Under the pieces are notes generated by a model that saw only the letters and a list, made by a program, of their open reading frames with translations, had not been told where the DNA came from and searched no databases. From Salticus scenicus (Eukaryota > Arthropoda > Arachnida > Araneae > Salticidae), in the NCBI GenBank assembly GCA_963930645.1, contig OZ005656.1, positions 192,090,979 to 192,154,978 on the forward strand: DNA of 64,000 nucleotides, in the 5' to 3' direction. Shown in pieces: positions 54,675 through 64,000 of this stretch (the stretch's first letter is position 1; each line of letters begins with the position of its first letter). Both the position numbers and the translations under genes were made by a program.

Positions 54675-55465
54675 CAGAATGGACTTAATTTACAGTAATA
54701 AATCATTCACTTAAGAGATTAATCGCACTTTTATAAACTTTCACTTCATTTATCAAAAATATAAAATTACAGAATTTTAATGTACGTTTTAAAGTTAAAA
54801 TTAGAATTATTTCAAATTACTAAAATTAGAATTATTTTTAAATTAGTAAAATTAAAATTATTTTTAAATCAAAATATATACTTGAAAAGAAATTCCCTAA
54901 GGCAACAGTTATTTTTAAAGTAGCTTAAGGGAAAAGAAAAATTCTTGAGTGTGCATGTTTAAAAAAATAGTTAAATATTTACACACGTATCTTCAAAGGT
55001 TCTTGAAAAACTCGTCTGTTCAGGAGTATAAATCTTGCTGATGATTTTAATTTTTAGTAAAATAATACAGCCAGCTTTTTGAATATGTCACATGCGTTAA
55101 GTATCAATGAATATAATAAAAATATAAATTCCTATAGATTTTAAGACATCTAAGTATGCATTAAGTATTTGCATTGATATTTTCTTTTATACCTTTCATA
55201 CTTCTGAATAAAACTACTTGCTTTCTACTACGAATTTCCGTAACTTTCTTCTGATTTTCGATTCTTTACTAATAACACTTCGATTTTTTCAATCGTTTAA
55301 AAAATATATATTTACCAAAATATCTTTTAACATAAATATTTTTCTTATTTTTTTTTATATACTCAGATATCTTCAATAAGTTCTGTTAAACAAATCACAT
55401 AAATGAGATCATCCAGAAATTGTCTTTCATATTTCATTTGAAACATGGTAAATAGATGGCGCCAC
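54675..55465. other. AT-rich core of the inserted element
   Basis: No coding frame. Short direct repeats TAAAATTAGAATTATTT occur three times in 54795-54865. Confidence 0.45.
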
Positions 55466-55670
55466 CAATTCTTCACTCTTCAGAAGGTTGATTTTGCAAT
55501 CGATGATGACTTCACTCTTTGTGACAGAGTGACAACAAGTCTCTCTTTCGACAAAAGTGAGAAATGTCACATTTTCAAGAGCGACAGTAGTATTTTCTCA
55601 CTTCAATTGGTGTCAAAATAATGGTCACTTTTTTAAGGTGTGAGATTCCCACTCCAGAAATTTTAGAGAG

Positions 55671-56414
55671 CATGCCAGGCCTAATTCTCTATTATATTAC
55701 TTAAGAGAAAAATTTTAGGTTAAAAAATGGCAGAAATTTACGTAGAAAAGTTGTGCATAAGCGTGTTAAATGATTTATGGTTAATCCTAATTCAGCACAG
55801 CAAATATTAGGCAATTTGCCAAGGAACAGAATTGTTCAAAACTACCCATTTAATATTACTCGAATAGATTTCACTGGTCCCTTCTATAGTAAGTATAAAA
55901 ATCAAAGAAAAGGGACTTATAATAAAATATATGTTGCAATTTTTATTTGCTTTGTGACCAAAGCTACACACATGTTCCCGGGTTTAACATCCGCAGTCTT
56001 TATAGCTGCTCTTAAACGATTGATTTTAAGGAAAGGAAAATGCAGTAAACTGTTTACAGATAATGCTAAGAATTTCGTGGGGGCAAATGCACAGCTCAAA
56101 AAATTGTATAAAATGGTAAACAGGTCAGATGATCGATCAAATTTCGGGGTATATGAGCTCAGAAAACATTGACTGGCAATACTCACCTCCTAGAGCTACA
56201 AATTTTGAAGGATTATGGGATGTAGGAGTCAATTTTTTTAAATATTATTTGAAAAGGGTTGCAGGAAATTTGAAATTAACTTATGAGGAGTTTTAACTTT
56301 AATTATACAAGTTGAAGGGATGTTAAACTCTGGGACACTGGTCCCCTTAACTGCTAACGTAGAGGATTTAAATGTGTTGCCCCTGCCCACTTCCTCTTAT
56401 AGGAAGGTCAAATT
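55671..56414 (+). pseudogene. BEL/Pao integrase core
   Basis: It starts with the rest of the HHCC domain (HARPNS, REKF, several stops). The 131-residue frame 55777-56172 then has the first catalytic Asp in ITRIDFTGPFYSKYK and the second in LFTDNAKNFVGAN. A shift then leads to DWQYSPPRATNFEGLWD, where the family has the third catalytic Glu soon after; here that stretch is decayed. The end (LNSGTLVPLTANVEDLNVL) matches the conserved BEL tail. It is interrupted at 56415 by a hAT-like element. Confidence 0.88.
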
Positions 56415-57532
56415 AGAGGTCTGCACGGGCCGGGCAGGTTCAGACCGAATTTTTCAATTTTCTCTTGGGCCGGGCTTTGACTTAAAATTTTTTTTCAGGC
56501 TCGGGCCAGGTCGGGCTCAATTCTTTTTGTGTATACTCGAGCCGGGACTGAATGAAATTTTTTCCGGGCCGTGTCGGCTTGAATCTTTTTCACGTTTCCT
56601 TTTAATTAACGAAAAAGGAAAATGATAAAATATTTCTTCTGTGATTTATTTTACGTAATTTTACAGGCTGGTATGTCATGTAAAATTTTATTTTGTAAAA
56701 AAATTGTTTGTAGCTTCAGTTTAATTGTCTATCAGTCTGTCTGTTCGCGATCTGATTTTTTGCAAATATTTTTAGCATGTCTCGAATTTAATATATTTTA
56801 TTTAAAGTAATATTTGATGGTTTCCTATTCAAAATAGTATTCACGTCACTACTAGTTTGTGCACATATACAAACAAAAGATGTTAGATACGTTAATGTGT
56901 ATAAGGCTCTGTGTTCTATGGTCTGTAGAGTTTAGGTGGTATGAAGGCTATAAAAATGTAACTGTAACTTTTTCTCTAAGGCTCCCTTTTCTTTTCTCCA
57001 GCGCACTGGTTGAAATTAGCATCATTTTTAGCATATGTAAAAGCAGTTATTCAAATGAATATGGTTGGATTCGCATTAAAGTTTTGTTTAGCGGATCACA
57101 TGAAAGATTCGGATACATTACGGTATATAAGAGGAAATGGTTGGAAGTGTATTTTTAGTAATATTAACCATTTTAAATGCCTTCCTATATATTTGATAAA
57201 TGCTAATATTTTCTATTTGACTTTCTGTCAGTCTTTGTGTCTTCTGTACATCTGCAATGATAAATTTCTGTTTATATATAATTACCTTGTAAAAATTCAG
57301 CGGTTTTGTTAAAGAACATTCTATTGCTTGGCTGTATAAAACCTCTGCAAAACACATACTAAAGATCTTTTTCATAGAAAATCATGCATTTTTTTTACAC
57401 ATTTTTGAATCAGGCCGGGCCGGATCGGACCAGATTTTATCGTTTTTTGTCCGGGCCGGGTCAGGCAGTACACTCGTAAAAAATAAATGGCCCGGGTATG
57501 CAAAGCCTCCGTACTGGCCGGGCCTGGACCTC
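56415..57532. mobile_element. hAT-like element with GAGGTCTGCACGGGCC end
   Basis: The left end GAGGTCTGCACGGGCCGGGC and the right end GTACTGGCCGGGCCTGGACC, TC, are inverted repeats. Further GGGCCGGGC motifs are scattered over about 180 bp at the left and 120 bp at the right. The middle 800 bp is AT-rich and has no gene; the frames 56320-57158, 57010-57312 and 57118-57375 have no known domain. BEL coding resumes after it with CQWQNITKFWG. The target duplication is not clear. Confidence 0.72.
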
Positions 57533-58060
57533 AAAAACAGGCTTTGTCAATGGCAAAATATAACTAAATTCTGGGGTGAAACTACCTAGCTTGTAAAAAC
57601 CCTGAAAACTGCTCCTTAAATGCAGATAAGGGCATTTATTAATGATATATTATATGGTTACCTATATTAAGTGACATTTGTAGACTTTGTAATACATTAT
57701 AAGGCAAATTAAACATTCAAAATGAAAAATTTCTGTAAAAACAAAGTAATTTAACATGAAATTCAAAGACAGCAAAATTTTCAAAAACCCCGAATTCACC
57801 CCTGTAATTATTTCAAAGCATATGGCGCAAATGGCATTTAGATTACCTATGCCACTTGCAACAGACATCGCGATGGAAAATTGAAAAGCAAAATATTTAT
57901 GTTGGGGACATGCTCATTCTAAAAGAGGATAATTTGCCTCCATGTGAGTGGCCACTGGAAAGAATAAGTAAAATCTATACCGGAGCGGATAAAAGGTAGA
58001 GGTTAATACTTCCTCTGGAAAATTTTAAAGATCTATTTCTAAGGTTTGCCTGCTACCAAT
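57533..58060 (+). pseudogene. BEL/Pao integrase C-terminal tail
   Basis: Sequence similar to the BEL tail is read as WQNITKFWG near 57550. Then near 57880-58030 there is NIYVGDMLILKEDNLPPCEW, PLERISKIYTGADKR and a last ENFKDLFLRF, ending around 58045. About 250 bp at 57610-57860 does not fit and may be a small insertion. The 68-codon minus frame 57662-57868 is not a gene. Confidence 0.75.
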
Positions 58061-58273
58061 AAATTAATCACATTGTTATTAATTAAGAATGTTGTAAATT
58101 GTGTAATATTTTGATAAACATTTTACATTACTTTTTATTTAACATCTGTAATATCTACTGTATAATATTGTGTAATATTGATTGTATCAATATTTGTATG
58201 TTGAAAAATTGACTGTTAGGGATTTCTTGAATGTTTAAAAACAATGCAAGGCCCGGGGAAATGTACGGGGATC

Positions 58274-58500
58274 TGTTACAATATGACATAATACCTGTGA
58301 AGTGATGTAATAAGGTTGCCACGAACCTGTGTAGAGGCTGCGTCCTCTGTATTCGAGTCTCAACCAGTATGTGAGTAGATACCAGAGTGTAAACAGGTAT
58401 CCTCGAGCGAGATCCTATCTTCTAATATTTTAAAATAAATTAAAGATCCACTTGTGTTTAGTTGTACCTCCAAAACGATTAACCAAACATGTGAAATGCA
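58274..58500 (+). repeat. candidate 3' LTR of the second BEL/Pao element
   Basis: A purine-rich stretch (AAGGCCCGGGGAAATGTACG, GGGATC) is followed by TGTTACAATATGACATAATA, a typical BEL LTR start. An AATAAA lies at 58434-58439. There is no 5' LTR to compare, so the end is a guess. Confidence 0.45.
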
Positions 58501-58689
58501 ACAATAATTTTATCAGAGATCCTATACGTACTTACCAAAATTTTCGTGCACGATTTTTGTTTGTAATGAGCAGATTAACGTGAGGATCATTTTTATAGAA
58601 TTTATTACTGGTATTTTAGTAGTAGCAACTTCAATAACACTTTTAATTTGGGTAGCGATGAATTCGACCAAGAGATCTATAACATTAGT

Positions 58690-59452
58690 GCTATTGGTTT
58701 GTGGGTGGTCGGGAGGGGGAGCTCATTAAGAAACTCATGATAAACAGGCCATTTAATTTTATTAATAATATGGGGGCGGAGGCTCAGAGGAGTTCGAGTT
58801 TGAATAAGAATTTTGATAGGATTGTGATCCGAGGACAGAGCCGTAATTGACTCTTTATCCTTCGGATAGTTAAGTTCTACAATAAGGCCAAAATCGATAG
58901 TGATACTACTGTAATTAGTGAAATGGGCTGGGGTGTTAGGAAAAATAATATCAACAGGAGATTCTTGAATAATATTATAAATACAATTGGCGTAGCTTGT
59001 ATTTGAAGCCCAGTTTCAGAATGTATGGTGGGCATTAAAATCTCCTATCGGAAAGAAGTTCGATCAAAAAATAGAGACTTAATGTCTCTTTAAATGATTA
59101 ACTCACTCTCGCCACAAGGAACATAAACAGAGAAAAAAGTCAACGGGGGAGGGGGTGCCAGAGAAAATATAAGAAATTCCGGTCGTGTTGACAAGTGTTA
59201 AAAGGTAATAAGACAGGTAATAAGACAGGAATAAAATTTAAATTATTTTTGACACAAATAGCCGCGCCCCGTAGGGCTCTCGGCTTAATAGGATTATCAT
59301 AATCATTTCTAATGATAGTATAAATTGGAATTTTGAAATTAATTCCGGGTCGAAGGTGGGTTTCTTGTATTAAAATTGAATAGGGGTTAAGCTCGTTACA
59401 CAGTTCCCTGAGCTCTAAAGCTTTGTCAGCAAAGCCATTTCAATTCTACGAA
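58690..59452 (-). pseudogene. LINE (Jockey/I-type) endonuclease relic
   Basis: The minus strand from 59452 downwards reads NGFADKALELRELCNELNPY, SILIQETHLRPGINFKIPIY, TIIRNDY and KPRALRGAAICVKNNLNF. This is the N-terminus of an APE-type LINE ORF2, with the catalytic Glu in QETHL. Downstream the frame is broken but can be followed in pieces to about 58690. No reverse transcriptase follows. It lies on the same strand as the ORF1 relics but is far from them. Confidence 0.78.
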
Positions 59453-59459
59453 GTAACAT

Positions 59460-60100
59460 CATACTTGCCAATATCCTAATTAATATTACGTAGTATCGTT
59501 AGCCCCACCTTCTTTTTCACACCAGTATTTTTTTAGAATATATTTCATCTTATATAATCGAAATTACATTTAGAGAATATTATTCCATAAATTTACAAGT
59601 GTGAAATCGAAAGGCGGAACTAACAACGTTAAGGGCCCTCTTCACTCACCGCCGCCGGAAGCCAAAACTAATGTTATTCTATGGGAAATTTTTCTTTACA
59701 AATAACTTATTAACTAATACATATTTTTAAATTCTGTTTTCACATTCTGAAAGTTCCCAGCTGTTAAATTGACGCACCTTTTCTAAAATATTATTTTTTT
59801 AAATTTTTTATATTTTATTTTGAAGCTGCAAAATACGAATTTTCAATATGTGAATTTTTTTCATTTTGCAATTTCGAAATAAAATATTAAAAATTAAAAA
59901 ATTACATTTTTAAAAAAGGTCCGTCAATTTAACAGTTGGGAATTTTGTGAATGTGAAAACAGAATTTAAAAATATGTATCAGTTAATAAGTTATTTGTAA
60001 AGAAAATTTCCCCATTGAATAACATTGGCTCGGGCTTCCGGCGACGGTGAGTGAAGAGGGCCGTTAAGGAATATTAATTAAGATGTAGGTACAACATATG
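59460..60100. mobile_element. palindromic MITE, family A, split by family B
   Basis: CATACTTGCCAATATCCTAA starts the element. It reads through GTTAGCCCCACC and GGCGGAACTAACAACGTTAA, is opened by 59635-60061, and then closes with AATATTAATTAAGATGTAGG near 60070-60100. The outer element is therefore older than the inner one. Confidence 0.85.
59635..60061. mobile_element. palindromic MITE, family B, nested
   Basis: The ends are GCCCTCTTCACTCACCGCCG and GGTGAGTGAAGAGGGC. The flanking octamers CGTTAAGG (59627-59634) and CGTTAAGG (60062-60069) are identical. It is 427 bp and close to the copy at 5439-5857 throughout, including TAACTTATTAACTAATACAT and its complement. The exact 8-bp duplication shows a recent cut-and-paste type insertion. 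Confidence 0.95.
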
Positions 60101-60589
60101 AGTAACACACACAGAGACCGCTCTGAGTTTCCACGCTGGGTAAGATACGACGAGCGATCTCGTTGTGACTGCTAATTTCAATAGAATAACATGTTTAAAC
60201 TTTCTATCTTAATATTTTTGGTGTGAATAACATTAAAACTTAAAATATCCGTAACTATTAAACATTAGGTTAATGATTTTTTTTCTTTTTAGATATACTG
60301 GCGTATGTTTTTCGTTTATATTTTTCGTGTTTGGTACCTTTTTTACAAATTGTTATAAGTTTTTGCATTTATATTTGTATACATTGATGCGTAATTTTGC
60401 TTATTTTTCCTTTGTATTTAATAAATTCTTCATTCGTAATTTCGTGCTACAGTATTTAAGGATTTTTCCTTTTAGCGGGACATAGGGGACAAAGACACGT
60501 TTAGCTTTTGCCAGTAACTCTTGAAACGTATTGCTATACTTCTTCCACTCATAAAAATGCCGGGTTCTTTCCCTGATGACGCTCATCGA
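60101..60589. other. no gene recognised
   Basis: The 70-codon frame 60273-60485 is Phe-rich and hydrophobic and the opposed 85-codon frame (60401-60658) is basic; neither has a motif or support. Treat as non-coding. Confidence 0.35.
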
Positions 60590-60780
60590 TCTAGCCGTTC
60601 GGAATTTTCTCCGAAGCTCGCGTAAACACTGGATACAAACCCTTAGAAATAACCCCACAACGAACCAACAATCTTCTACTAATTAATTCAGGGGTCTTGA
60701 GGATGATGGTCTCAATCCTTTTTGAGTTAATTATCTTTCTGGTTTTATTGTTATTGTTTTTCTGTGTATATGCATATATG
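60590..60780. repeat. interspersed repeat R2, third copy
   Basis: GCGTAAACACTGGATACAAA to TATGCATATATG matches 3190-3390, including GAGGATGATGGTCTCAATCC and GTTAATTATCTTTCTGGTTT. Confidence 0.65.
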
Positions 60781-60982
60781 CATACTTGCCAACATCCTAA
60801 TTAATATTCCGTAGTCTTGTTAGCCCCGCCCTTTTTCTCACACCAATAAATTTTTAGAGTAATATTCTAAAAATGCAATTATGATTAAATAAGAGGAAAA
60901 ATACTCTAAAAAGATACAGGTATGAAAAAGAAGGTGGAGCTAACAATACTACGGAATATTAATTAGTATGTTGGTAAGTATG
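60781..60982. mobile_element. palindromic MITE, family A, well preserved
   Basis: 202 bp, starting CATACTTGCCAACATCCTAA and ending GTATGTTGGTAAGTATG. ATATATG occurs on both flanks. GTTAGCCCCGCC pairs with GGTGGAGCTAAC. Confidence 0.88.
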
Positions 60983-61501
60983 ATATATGTATATATATAT
61001 ATATATATATTAGAATTATAACATTATAATTTAATTAACCCAATAAATAATTACTCAGTGAATTTTATCGTTAAGGAAAATGCTCAGACGTTAATTCTTT
61101 ATCGATTAATCGTTGTTTGCAATGCTTTTATTTTTAATTTCATTAATTTGTTGGCATCTTCCTATTCTCCAGTTTGTGTAAAAATTTTACTTGTGATCAC
61201 TCAGCTTTTTTCTAGTTTTCTCTCTGGACTCCTTGAAGATTTGATTTAATAATTTATTTAATTTCTCATTCAAAATGGTTTTGCTGCCTCGATCGGGACT
61301 GAAACAATATAAATTGCTATGATTAGGTATATTGTTTTACAAAATCGATGCAGCTTTCACAGTTTTATGAAGTACGTGCCTCCTGATGAGTTTATACTTC
61401 TAATTTTAAGCATTTTTGTCCAATTATTAATTCTGTGGTCATTTATTTACTTTCTCTGTCATTAAGTTAAATTGTCCTTTTATTATTATACGATATCTAT
61501 C

Positions 61502-61544
<43 letters not shown>

Positions 61545-62302
61545 CATTAATATAATCAGTGCAAAAAAAATTTTTATGAAATTTAAAGATGACTCAACTT
61601 CAGTATTAAAACAATTCCTTGGATCACAAGCTAAGACTACCCATATCAAATCAAAGAAGAATTAAAGAAAAATCGAAATAAATATTGTAAATTGGAATAA
61701 GAAAAAAAGCATTATTTGCATTCTAACGTTTTCAAGGGCCTGGTAGAATACAAATAAGCTAAAATATGGATGTTTTTCTGTAACAAAGAAAGCAAAAGCA
61801 AAGAATTTCTTTGTTCGCAGGCCCGAAACACCCATAGAAAAACCATGAAACGAGAAGATAAAAACAAAACTATAACCTAAAATGACAAACCAAAACCATA
61901 AAATTAAGATTAAAATAAAAATACAAAAATTCAACTTACTGAATAAAATATTTGAAATGAACACAACTCAATAAAGAAATAGACATAGTCAATATAGAAA
62001 AACGAAATCATAATGAAACGATACTAAATCGATAATCATAATAAAACCTTTACCTAAATATGAAAACCATAACCATTTAAATATAAGATTAAAATTAAAC
62101 CCATAAAACTGTAGAATAATAAGATTACTTTAACCTTTCTAAATGAAATTGAAGCAATGAACGTCGCACACTCGCACATGTAAAAATGTAACAATCAGTT
62201 AGCAGTTAGATCCACAGTTAATTAGTTCAAAATAGAATTGACCATAGAGTAATTTTTAGGATTCACAGTGGAATTCATGTATGATAAGGATTCAAATCCT
62301 TG

Positions 62303-62333
<31 letters not shown>

Positions 62334-62522
62334 GATGATTCCTAGTATTGAATCATGAATAGTGCTGCCATCTGGAGTAATAAGATGAAAATAATGGAAA
62401 AATAAAATCAAATAAATTTAGGATTCAAATAATCAATGTATTTGATGAAAACCAAATAATAATACCTAAACGTAAATTTAAATTTGAATAAAATGTATGA
62501 GGAGAAAAAAAAAAAAAAAGAA

Positions 62523-62553
<31 letters not shown>

Positions 62554-62597
62554 TTAAATAAATAATTAAAAGAATTTTTTAATAATTAAATAAATAA
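60983..62597. other. no gene; AT-rich with microsatellites
   Basis: (TA)n at 60987-61010 and 61506-61539, A run at 62305-62330, and two direct copies of TAATTAAATAAATAATTAAA (62549 and 62582 areas). The 100-codon minus frame 61662-61964 is Phe/Ile-rich, begins near the end of the reverse transcriptase and shows no GIY-YIG or other motif. Confidence 0.4.
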
Positions 62598-64000
62598 TTA
62601 AAAGAATTTTTTAATTAAGTGTTTGGGATAGCCATTAATTAATGCTAAATTTTTAAAGAATCGAAATTGTAATTTTTGATGTTTATCAGACACTAAATAT
62701 TTGATCCTTAGAGTAAAATTAAGAAGAATATTGACAAATACAGATTTATGTAAGCATGTTTTAAAGTTAGTGAAAAAATTTACCTTAAAGGGGAAATCTT
62801 TCTTTTTATCGTATAAGTCAAATTCTAATTGGCCATTACTATTAAGAATAATTTTTAAATCCAAGAAATTAATGACACTAGAATCCAAATCAGTACTACT
62901 TAGAGACAGATTTTCAGGATATTTGACAGGTAAGTCTAGATTGGTGTGATTTTTATCCCAATATAATATAATTATATCATCTATGTATCGTAGTAATTTA
63001 AAGTTAGTACACTCAATGTCACGCTCATAATAATATAAGTATAGATCAGCTAATATGCTAGAAGCAATTCCACCTTGTGGCAATCCTAAACGTTGTTTAT
63101 ATAAAAATTTATTGAATAAAATATAGTTATGGAAAAGGATAAACCTAGTCAGAGTTTTAAAGGCTGAAGGAGTTATGCATACATTTAGATTTAAATACTG
63201 CAAATTTTCAACAAAAAGTTTATTTATAATATCAAACATATCTTTAATATCAATATTATTAAAAAGATCATTGAAATCAAAAGTTTTTATACCAGTAATA
63301 TCAGTAAGATTTTTAATTTTATTTTTGAGTTGAAAACTATTTTTTAGAAAAAAATTACACTTGTTAGAAACAATATAACTATGTAATTTTTTAAGGATAT
63401 TCAATAACATAATATTAGCATTAGAAGTATAGGCATTGCAGGCAACAGTAACAGTACGAAATTTAATAGGATCTTTATGAAATTTTGGAATTACAACTAA
63501 ATAAGGGTAATTGTAGTTATTACATTTAGTTTTTAACAACTTATAATAATTAAATATATGCCTATTTTTAATTTCGATACTGTCTATAATCTTAAGAAAA
63601 ATATTACTAGTATCCATAGTATCAAAAAGAAGTTGTTTATAATACTTTTTGCAAATAATTGCATAGTTATTAGCCGCCTTGTCAACATAAGTAATAATAA
63701 ATTTAGACTGTAAGTCTAGAATTGCTGAATGAATTTCTTTGAAATCATAGTACTTGATATTAGAAAGATGGTGCATATTATAAACTAAATCAAGTTTAAA
63801 TTTCTCCAATAACTTAAATTTAGTAATGATATCAATAAATTTGAATTTTGAGGGCATCCGAAATTTAGTACCATACTTCATCAAAGATCTAAGAGTAAGA
63901 TTTTCCACAATATTGATATCACCAGTAATAATATGACCATGAGATGTATTGAAAAAAGATTTATATTTGGAATCAGAACAATAGCATGGAGGCTGATCAT
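62598..64000 (-). CDS. reverse transcriptase of Penelope-like type, 5' end outside
   Basis: The frame is open from the window edge to a stop at 62598, at least 467 codons; the GTG at 63908 is not a believable start. Numbering from 63908, there is TYVDKAANNYAIICKKYY (74-91), PKFHKDPIKF (141-150), motif A with D211 in TFDFNDLFNNID, motif B GLPQGGIASS (275-284) and the active site YIDD (308-311). The catalytic residues are intact. Upstream lie PPCYCSD (a C-x-C) and SHGHIITGDINIVENLTLRS. It ends soon after the thumb region (LINGYPKHLI) with no GIY-YIG endonuclease. I infer a Penelope-like element, perhaps one with the nuclease N-terminal, but a related RT lineage is possible. Confidence 0.75.
   Translation of the reverse strand, partial: DQPPCYCSDSKYKSFFNTSHGHIITGDINIVENLTLRSLMKYGTKFRMPSKFKFIDIITKFKLLEKFKLDLVYNMHHLSNIKYYDFKEIHSAILDLQSKFIITYVDKAANNYAIICKKYYKQLLFDTMDTSNIFLKIIDSIEIKNRHIFNYYKLLKTKCNNYNYPYLVVIPKFHKDPIKFRTVTVACNAYTSNANIMLLNILKKLHSYIVSNKCNFFLKNSFQLKNKIKNLTDITGIKTFDFNDLFNNIDIKDMFDIINKLFVENLQYLNLNVCITPSAFKTLTRFILFHNYILFNKFLYKQRLGLPQGGIASSILADLYLYYYERDIECTNFKLLRYIDDIIILYWDKNHTNLDLPVKYPENLSLSSTDLDSSVINFLDLKIILNSNGQLEFDLYDKKKDFPFKVNFFTNFKTCLHKSVFVNILLNFTLRIKYLVSDKHQKLQFRFFKNLALINGYPKHLIKKFF

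Larger units (their letters stand above)
54309..55670. mobile_element. inverted-repeat element inside BEL/Pao integrase
   Basis: The left end CTCTCTAAAA (repeated at 54324) with AAGAGTGAGATC pairs with the right end GGTGTGAGATTCCC, then TTTTAGAGAG. Both ends are studded with short CACTCTTT/GAGTGAG motifs (for example 54448-54470 and 55466-55530). The integrase reading resumes at 55671 within the next codons, so the boundaries are good to a few bases. It has no transposase. It contains a tRNA-like segment at 54606-54674. Confidence 0.7.
52700..58060 (+). mobile_element. second BEL/Pao retrotransposon relic
   Basis: Plus-strand order: reverse transcriptase tail, RNase H, integrase N-terminus, integrase core, integrase C-terminus. 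Gag, protease and the RT front are missing, so it is 5' truncated near 52700. Two DNA elements split it (54309-55670 and 56415-57532). Its RT and integrase are clearly different from the copy at 7.5-12.5 kb, so it is another family. Confidence 0.88.

Noticed and set aside
57010..57375. Overlapping 85-100 codon frames inside the GAGGTCTGC element
   Set aside because: Opposite strands, no transposase motif; treated as non-coding filler of a hAT-like element.

Overview
The window is AT-rich eukaryotic, non-coding-looking DNA that is almost entirely transposon-derived. There are no bacterial operons, no ribosome-binding-site pattern, no CRISPR array and no convincing cellular gene. The mix of BEL/Pao, gypsy, Jockey-type LINE, Helitron, hAT-, piggyBac- and Tc1/mariner-type elements points to an animal, most likely an arthropod. 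A spider or other chelicerate is a guess that I cannot prove from the sequence. Reading frames longer than about 130 codons are all retroelement fragments.

Layout. 0-7.3 kb: an incomplete Tc1/mariner-type copy, shared repeats and palindromic MITEs. 7.5-12.5 kb: a decayed BEL/Pao retrotransposon on the minus strand. 13.8-14.6 kb: a LINE ORF1 relic split by a small hAT-type element. 16.3-18.7 kb: a Tc1/mariner-type element with long terminal inverted repeats, followed by a flank also present at 2.35-3.0 kb. 20.7-27.5 kb: hAT-type elements, piggyBac-type MITEs and palindromes. 28.3-33.3 kb: a copy of the repeat at 4.3-5.4 kb, filled with four or more datable insertions. 33.4-40.2 kb: two head-to-tail Helitron copies, one carrying an exactly 3.0-kb mariner-type insertion. 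40.9-42.1 kb: an inverted-repeat element carrying a 117-bp tandem array. 42.7-44.9 kb: a second LINE ORF1 relic. 45.2-46.6 kb: five palindromic MITEs. 46.9-51.7 kb: a young gypsy retrotransposon on the minus strand with both LTRs (281 bp each, three differences). 52.7-58.5 kb: a second BEL/Pao relic on the plus strand, split by two DNA elements. 58.7-59.5 kb: a LINE endonuclease relic. 62.6-64.0 kb: a reverse transcriptase of Penelope-like type, open at the window edge.

The main value of the window is stratigraphy. Several repeats occur twice, once with and once without an insertion, so exact empty sites can be read inside the window. This fixes termini, target-site duplications and relative ages for a Helitron pair, a mariner-type element, a pogo-like element, piggyBac-type MITEs, a hAT element and palindromic MITEs. 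I found no previously undescribed functional system that I can defend. The best candidates for closer study are the Helitron tandem, the Penelope-like reverse transcriptase without a downstream endonuclease, and the inverted-repeat element with its internal minisatellite.
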